In this document: one piece after another, positions 5,440 through 7,174 of the stretch
Layout of the letters: the number at the start of each line of letters is the position of its first letter
How positions within the stretch are numbered: the stretch's first letter is position 1
Assembly: GCA_900321365.1 (NCBI GenBank)
Contig: ONVT01000179.1
Location: forward strand, 1-7,174
Reading direction: 5' to 3'
Source: an uncultured Eubacteriales bacterium
Lineage (GTDB): Bacteria; Bacillota_A; Clostridia; Lachnospirales; Lachnospiraceae
Length of the DNA: 7,174 bases
The notes under the pieces: model-generated
Told to the model about the DNA's origin: nothing
What the model saw: only the letters and a program-made list of their open reading frames with translations
Database searches by the model: none
Position numbers and translations under genes: made by a program

Positions 5440-6783
5440 TCAGGCGGTTTCATTCTCCTTTGCCCACATCTCATCGGCGTGCGGCGTCCAGTTTTTCGCA
5501 TAGCTGGTACACTTGTCGCACAGATGCTCCGCCGATTCCGGGGACTGGAGGTCAGTGGAATGGGCGCCGGTCTTCGCGACCATCTCGGGCAGGATCTCCG
5601 GGTTCTCCAGCATCGGGCAGGGCCGGTACATGTTGTCGTTGAACGGCTGTCCGTCGTGATAGGCCATGAACAGCGGGCTGCGAAGAGCGTCGAGAAGCGA
5701 CTTCTCACGGATGTTGGTATCCGAGTAGTGGATAAATACGCACGGATCGACATCGCCGTTCGCATTGATGTGCAGATACCTGCGGCCGCCGGCAATGCAG
5801 CCTCCGACGTACCTTCCGTCGTTCTGGAAGTCCATCATGAACAGGGAATTGTTATGGCGGAATTCATTGATGCGTCTGAACACCTCGATCCTCTGCTCCG
5901 GATTCGGAAGCAGGGTTACATCCGCGTCATTTCCAACCGGCATGTAATGGAAGTACCAGATGAAGAAAACGCCGTACTCGATCAGCTTGTTGAGGAACTC
6001 TGTCGAGGTGATGGAGTCATAGTTCTGGCTGGTGTAGCAGGCGGAGATGCCATAGAACAGCTTTCTTTCATGCAGCCTGCCCATCGCTTCTATGACGCGG
6101 TTATAGACACCTTCGCCGCGGCGGCTGTCCGTCGCCTCCTCGAAGCCCTCGAGGGAGATGGCCGGCACGAAATTCTTTACGCGGACCATGTCATCGGCAA
6201 ATTCGTCGTCGATCAGGGTGCCGTTGGTAAAGCAAAGGAAGATGCAGTCACTGTGCTTCTCGCACAGGCGGATGATATCCTTCTTCCTGACAAGCGGCTC
6301 TCCGCCGGTGTAGATATACATGTAGATGCCGAGCTCTTTCCCCTGGCGGATGATGTCGTCGATCTCGTCATAGGACAGGTTCAGCTTGTTTCCGTATTCT
6401 GCCGCCCAGCATCCGGTACAGTGGAGATTGCACGCGGAAGTGGGATCAAGAAGCACCGCCCACGGGATGTTGCAGTTGTACTTCTCCCGGAGCTCTTCCT
6501 GAATCTTCCAGCCCTTCAGGTTGACGTTGAAAAAGAAATTGTTGATGATGGTCTTGACGACATCCCTCTCAACATCGAACAGGACATGCCTGACATAGGG
6601 GTAGTAGGCATGATTCGGATCGCTGATCGCATCCTTGATCGTCTGAATCTGGCTCGGAAAATGTCCGCCGGCAAATTTGTCGACCGCTTCCATGACCTTC
6701 ATCATGTTCTTTTCCGGATTCCTGTAGACATAGTTTACAGCCTTGCTCAGGCCGAATTTTCCAAGACTTTCTTTGATATTCAT
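5440..6783 (-). CDS. Radical SAM protein with C-terminal cysteine-rich (SPASM-like) region
   Basis: A 447-residue cytoplasmic iron-sulfur enzyme. The radical SAM motif CNLHCTGC is at residues 118-125 (C118, C122, C125 for the 4Fe-4S cluster that cleaves S-adenosylmethionine), and the SAM-binding TGGEP motif is at 159-163. After the barrel come further cysteines, C329 (GGCIAGG), C348 (DPCVF), C389 (RPCPM), C422 and C425 (LCDKC), arranged like an auxiliary cluster domain of the SPASM kind. Residues 1-105 form a mostly helical N-terminal extension. Similar proteins are common in Clostridia and remain without a defined reaction; the SPASM-like end suggests a peptide, protein or sugar substrate. 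No precursor peptide is evident beside it. The ATG at 6783 has GGGAG 9 nt upstream and begins the family-like MNIKESLGKFG. Starts at 6849 or 6831 would add 22 or 16 residues encoded partly by repeats. It converges on the DUF5702 gene, with 7 bp between stops. Confidence 0.93.
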   Translation of the reverse strand: MNIKESLGKFGLSKAVNYVYRNPEKNMMKVMEAVDKFAGGHFPSQIQTIKDAISDPNHAYYPYVRHVLFDVERDVVKTIINNFFFNVNLKGWKIQEELREKYNCNIPWAVLLDPTSACNLHCTGCWAAEYGNKLNLSYDEIDDIIRQGKELGIYMYIYTGGEPLVRKKDIIRLCEKHSDCIFLCFTNGTLIDDEFADDMVRVKNFVPAISLEGFEEATDSRRGEGVYNRVIEAMGRLHERKLFYGISACYTSQNYDSITSTEFLNKLIEYGVFFIWYFHYMPVGNDADVTLLPNPEQRIEVFRRINEFRHNNSLFMMDFQNDGRYVGGCIAGGRRYLHINANGDVDPCVFIHYSDTNIREKSLLDALRSPLFMAYHDGQPFNDNMYRPCPMLENPEILPEMVAKTGAHSTDLQSPESAEHLCDKCTSYAKNWTPHADEMWAKENETA

Positions 6784-6811
6784 ACTTGCGTTCTCCCGAT
6801 CAGCGGTATCT

Positions 6812-6863
6812 GAACTGTCGCATGAATTCATGCCAAAAATTCCTGTCATGAATTCCTGTCATG
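6812..6863. repeat. 13-bp tandem repeats upstream of the radical SAM gene
   Basis: AATTCCTGTCATG occurs twice in perfect tandem at 6838-6850 and 6851-6863. The two preceding 13-bp blocks are degenerate copies in the same register (6825-6837 begins AATTC; 6812-6824 ends GCATG). CATGAATTC also recurs at 6821-6829 and 6847-6855. On the minus strand each perfect unit contains an AGGA followed by an ATG of the next unit. The array falls in the 5' leader of the radical SAM mRNA if translation starts at 6783. Confidence 0.75.
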
Positions 6864-6868
6864 TGACA
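6821..6868. promoter_or_regulatory. Two palindromes, possible operator
   Basis: CATGAATTCATG at 6821-6832 is a perfect 12-bp palindrome. TGTCA-TG-TGACA at 6857-6868 is a 5-bp inverted pair around a 2-bp centre. They are about three helical turns apart and lie just downstream of the putative promoter of the radical SAM gene, a position suited to repressor binding. No regulator gene is adjacent, so the role is inferred from geometry alone. Confidence 0.35.
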
Positions 6869-6878
6869 AGACCGCCAA

Positions 6879-6909
6879 ATAATACTGCGTTGTTTCTAAA
6901 GCATTGCAA
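6879..6909 (-). promoter_or_regulatory. Possible promoter of the radical SAM gene
   Basis: Read on the minus strand, TTGCAA (6909-6904) could be a -35 and TATTAT (6884-6879) matches the -10 consensus in 5 of 6 positions. The spacer is 19 bp, longer than ideal, and the -35 matches only 4 of 6. The location, about 95 bp before the ATG at 6783, is reasonable. Confidence 0.3.
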
Positions 6910-7005
6910 TCAACATCTTAATTCAGAATCGCGTCCTTCGCAACTGAAACATTTCGAAGAATAAACAAATGAGGCAGATTGTATGCCTTATTGCTCAAAA
7001 AAGAA

Positions 7006-7026
7006 TCCTCCGGAGAGTCCGGAGGA
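7006..7026 (-). terminator. Terminator of the gene entering from the right, possibly bidirectional
   Basis: TCCTCCGGA (7006-7014) pairs perfectly with TCCGGAGGA (7018-7026) around a 3-nt loop. Read on the minus strand it is preceded by an A-rich tract and followed by TTCTTTTTT, a classic rho-independent terminator that would end the partial gene stopping at 7095. On the plus strand it is followed by ACTTTGTTTTGTTTT, so it could also stop opposing transcripts. Confidence 0.88.
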
Positions 7027-7051
7027 ACTTTGTTTTGTTTTATCAGATATG

Positions 7052-7080
7052 CTCTGCCGGACTGCAGGCTGCCGGCAGAG
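7052..7080. repeat. Second hairpin between stop codon and terminator
   Basis: CTCTGCCGG (7052-7060) pairs perfectly with CCGGCAGAG (7072-7080), with an 11-nt loop. It lies 14 bp after the stop of the right-edge gene and 25 bp before its terminator stem. It has no T-run, so it may protect the mRNA 3' end rather than terminate. Confidence 0.65.
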
Positions 7081-7094
7081 TGCTTCTGAGGCGA

Positions 7095-7174
7095 TTAATA
7101 CAGGAACGAAGCGTTTGCATAGCCCCAGATGCCGTCGTAGCTGACAAAACGGTAGGTGCAGGGGGTACCGTTCA
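7095..7174 (-). CDS. C-terminal end of a gene running off the right edge
   Basis: On the minus strand an open frame enters at the window edge and ends with TAA at 7097-7095, giving 25 complete C-terminal codons. The end reads FVSYDGIWGYANASFLY. The pattern of an aromatic residue, V-S-Y-D-G, then G-Y-A/V and a final S-x-L-Y resembles the last strands of bacterial SH3-type domains found at the C-terminus of secreted cell-wall hydrolases and other surface proteins. A stop codon followed by a hairpin and a strong terminator supports a real gene end. The protein's identity cannot be decided from 25 residues. Confidence 0.6.
   Translation of the reverse strand, partial: NGTPCTYRFVSYDGIWGYANASFLY

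Noticed and set aside
5413..6813. A 466-codon open frame on the plus strand antisense to the radical SAM gene
   Set aside because: It mirrors the radical SAM coding frame and has no family motifs or plausible ribosome binding site. The minus-strand protein carries intact catalytic motifs, so the plus frame is open only through codon bias.
6784..6849. Longer radical SAM start at 6849 adding 22 residues
   Set aside because: The added residues come partly from the DNA repeats, do not resemble the family N-terminus, and the 6783 ATG has a better ribosome binding site.
6743..6964. A 73-codon plus-strand open frame at the radical SAM upstream region
   Set aside because: It overlaps the radical SAM start antisense, has no ribosome binding site of note and no recognisable features.

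Overview
This is a chromosomal segment that reads like an anaerobic gut-type Firmicute of the class Clostridia, most likely a Lachnospiraceae relative. The basis is gene content (a WYL regulator next to a MATE exporter, a DUF5702 protein, a radical SAM protein of a type common in these bacteria), strong GGAGG-type ribosome binding sites, and rho-independent terminators. No 16S rRNA or other species marker is present, so the placement is an inference. Coding parts look roughly balanced in GC; the first 167 bases are visibly more AT-rich.

Layout. Bases 1-167 hold no convincing gene but are full of short repeats, including a perfect 15-bp inverted repeat whose right arm touches the ribosome binding site of the first gene. 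That gene (168-629, +) is a low-molecular-weight protein tyrosine phosphatase. A good sigma-A promoter (758-786) then drives what looks like one transcription unit on the + strand: a WYL-domain regulator (832-1827), a 77-residue protein of unknown function (1903-2136) and a MATE-family multidrug exporter (GTG start at 2198, to 3556). It closes with a strong terminator at 3601-3625.

A DUF5702 membrane-anchored protein follows alone (3852-5432, +). Such proteins usually travel with Tad/Flp pilus genes, but none are visible here. It converges, with a 7-bp gap, on a radical SAM protein with a C-terminal cysteine-rich region (start 6783, stop 5440, - strand). The upstream region of that gene carries 13-bp repeats, two palindromes and a possible upstream mini-ORF. 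The right edge holds a two-hairpin termination region (7006-7080) and the last 25 codons of another minus-strand gene that runs off the window.

Working together: the clearest functional unit is regulator - small protein - exporter, which fits ligand-responsive control of an efflux pump. The phosphatase, DUF5702 and radical SAM genes appear to be separate units. I see no CRISPR array, rRNA, tRNA, transposase or recognisable defence system. Nothing here proves a new system. The points most worth a second look are the inverted repeat before the phosphatase, the small protein in the efflux operon, the orphan DUF5702 gene with an inverted repeat in its 3' end, and the repeat-rich leader of the radical SAM gene.
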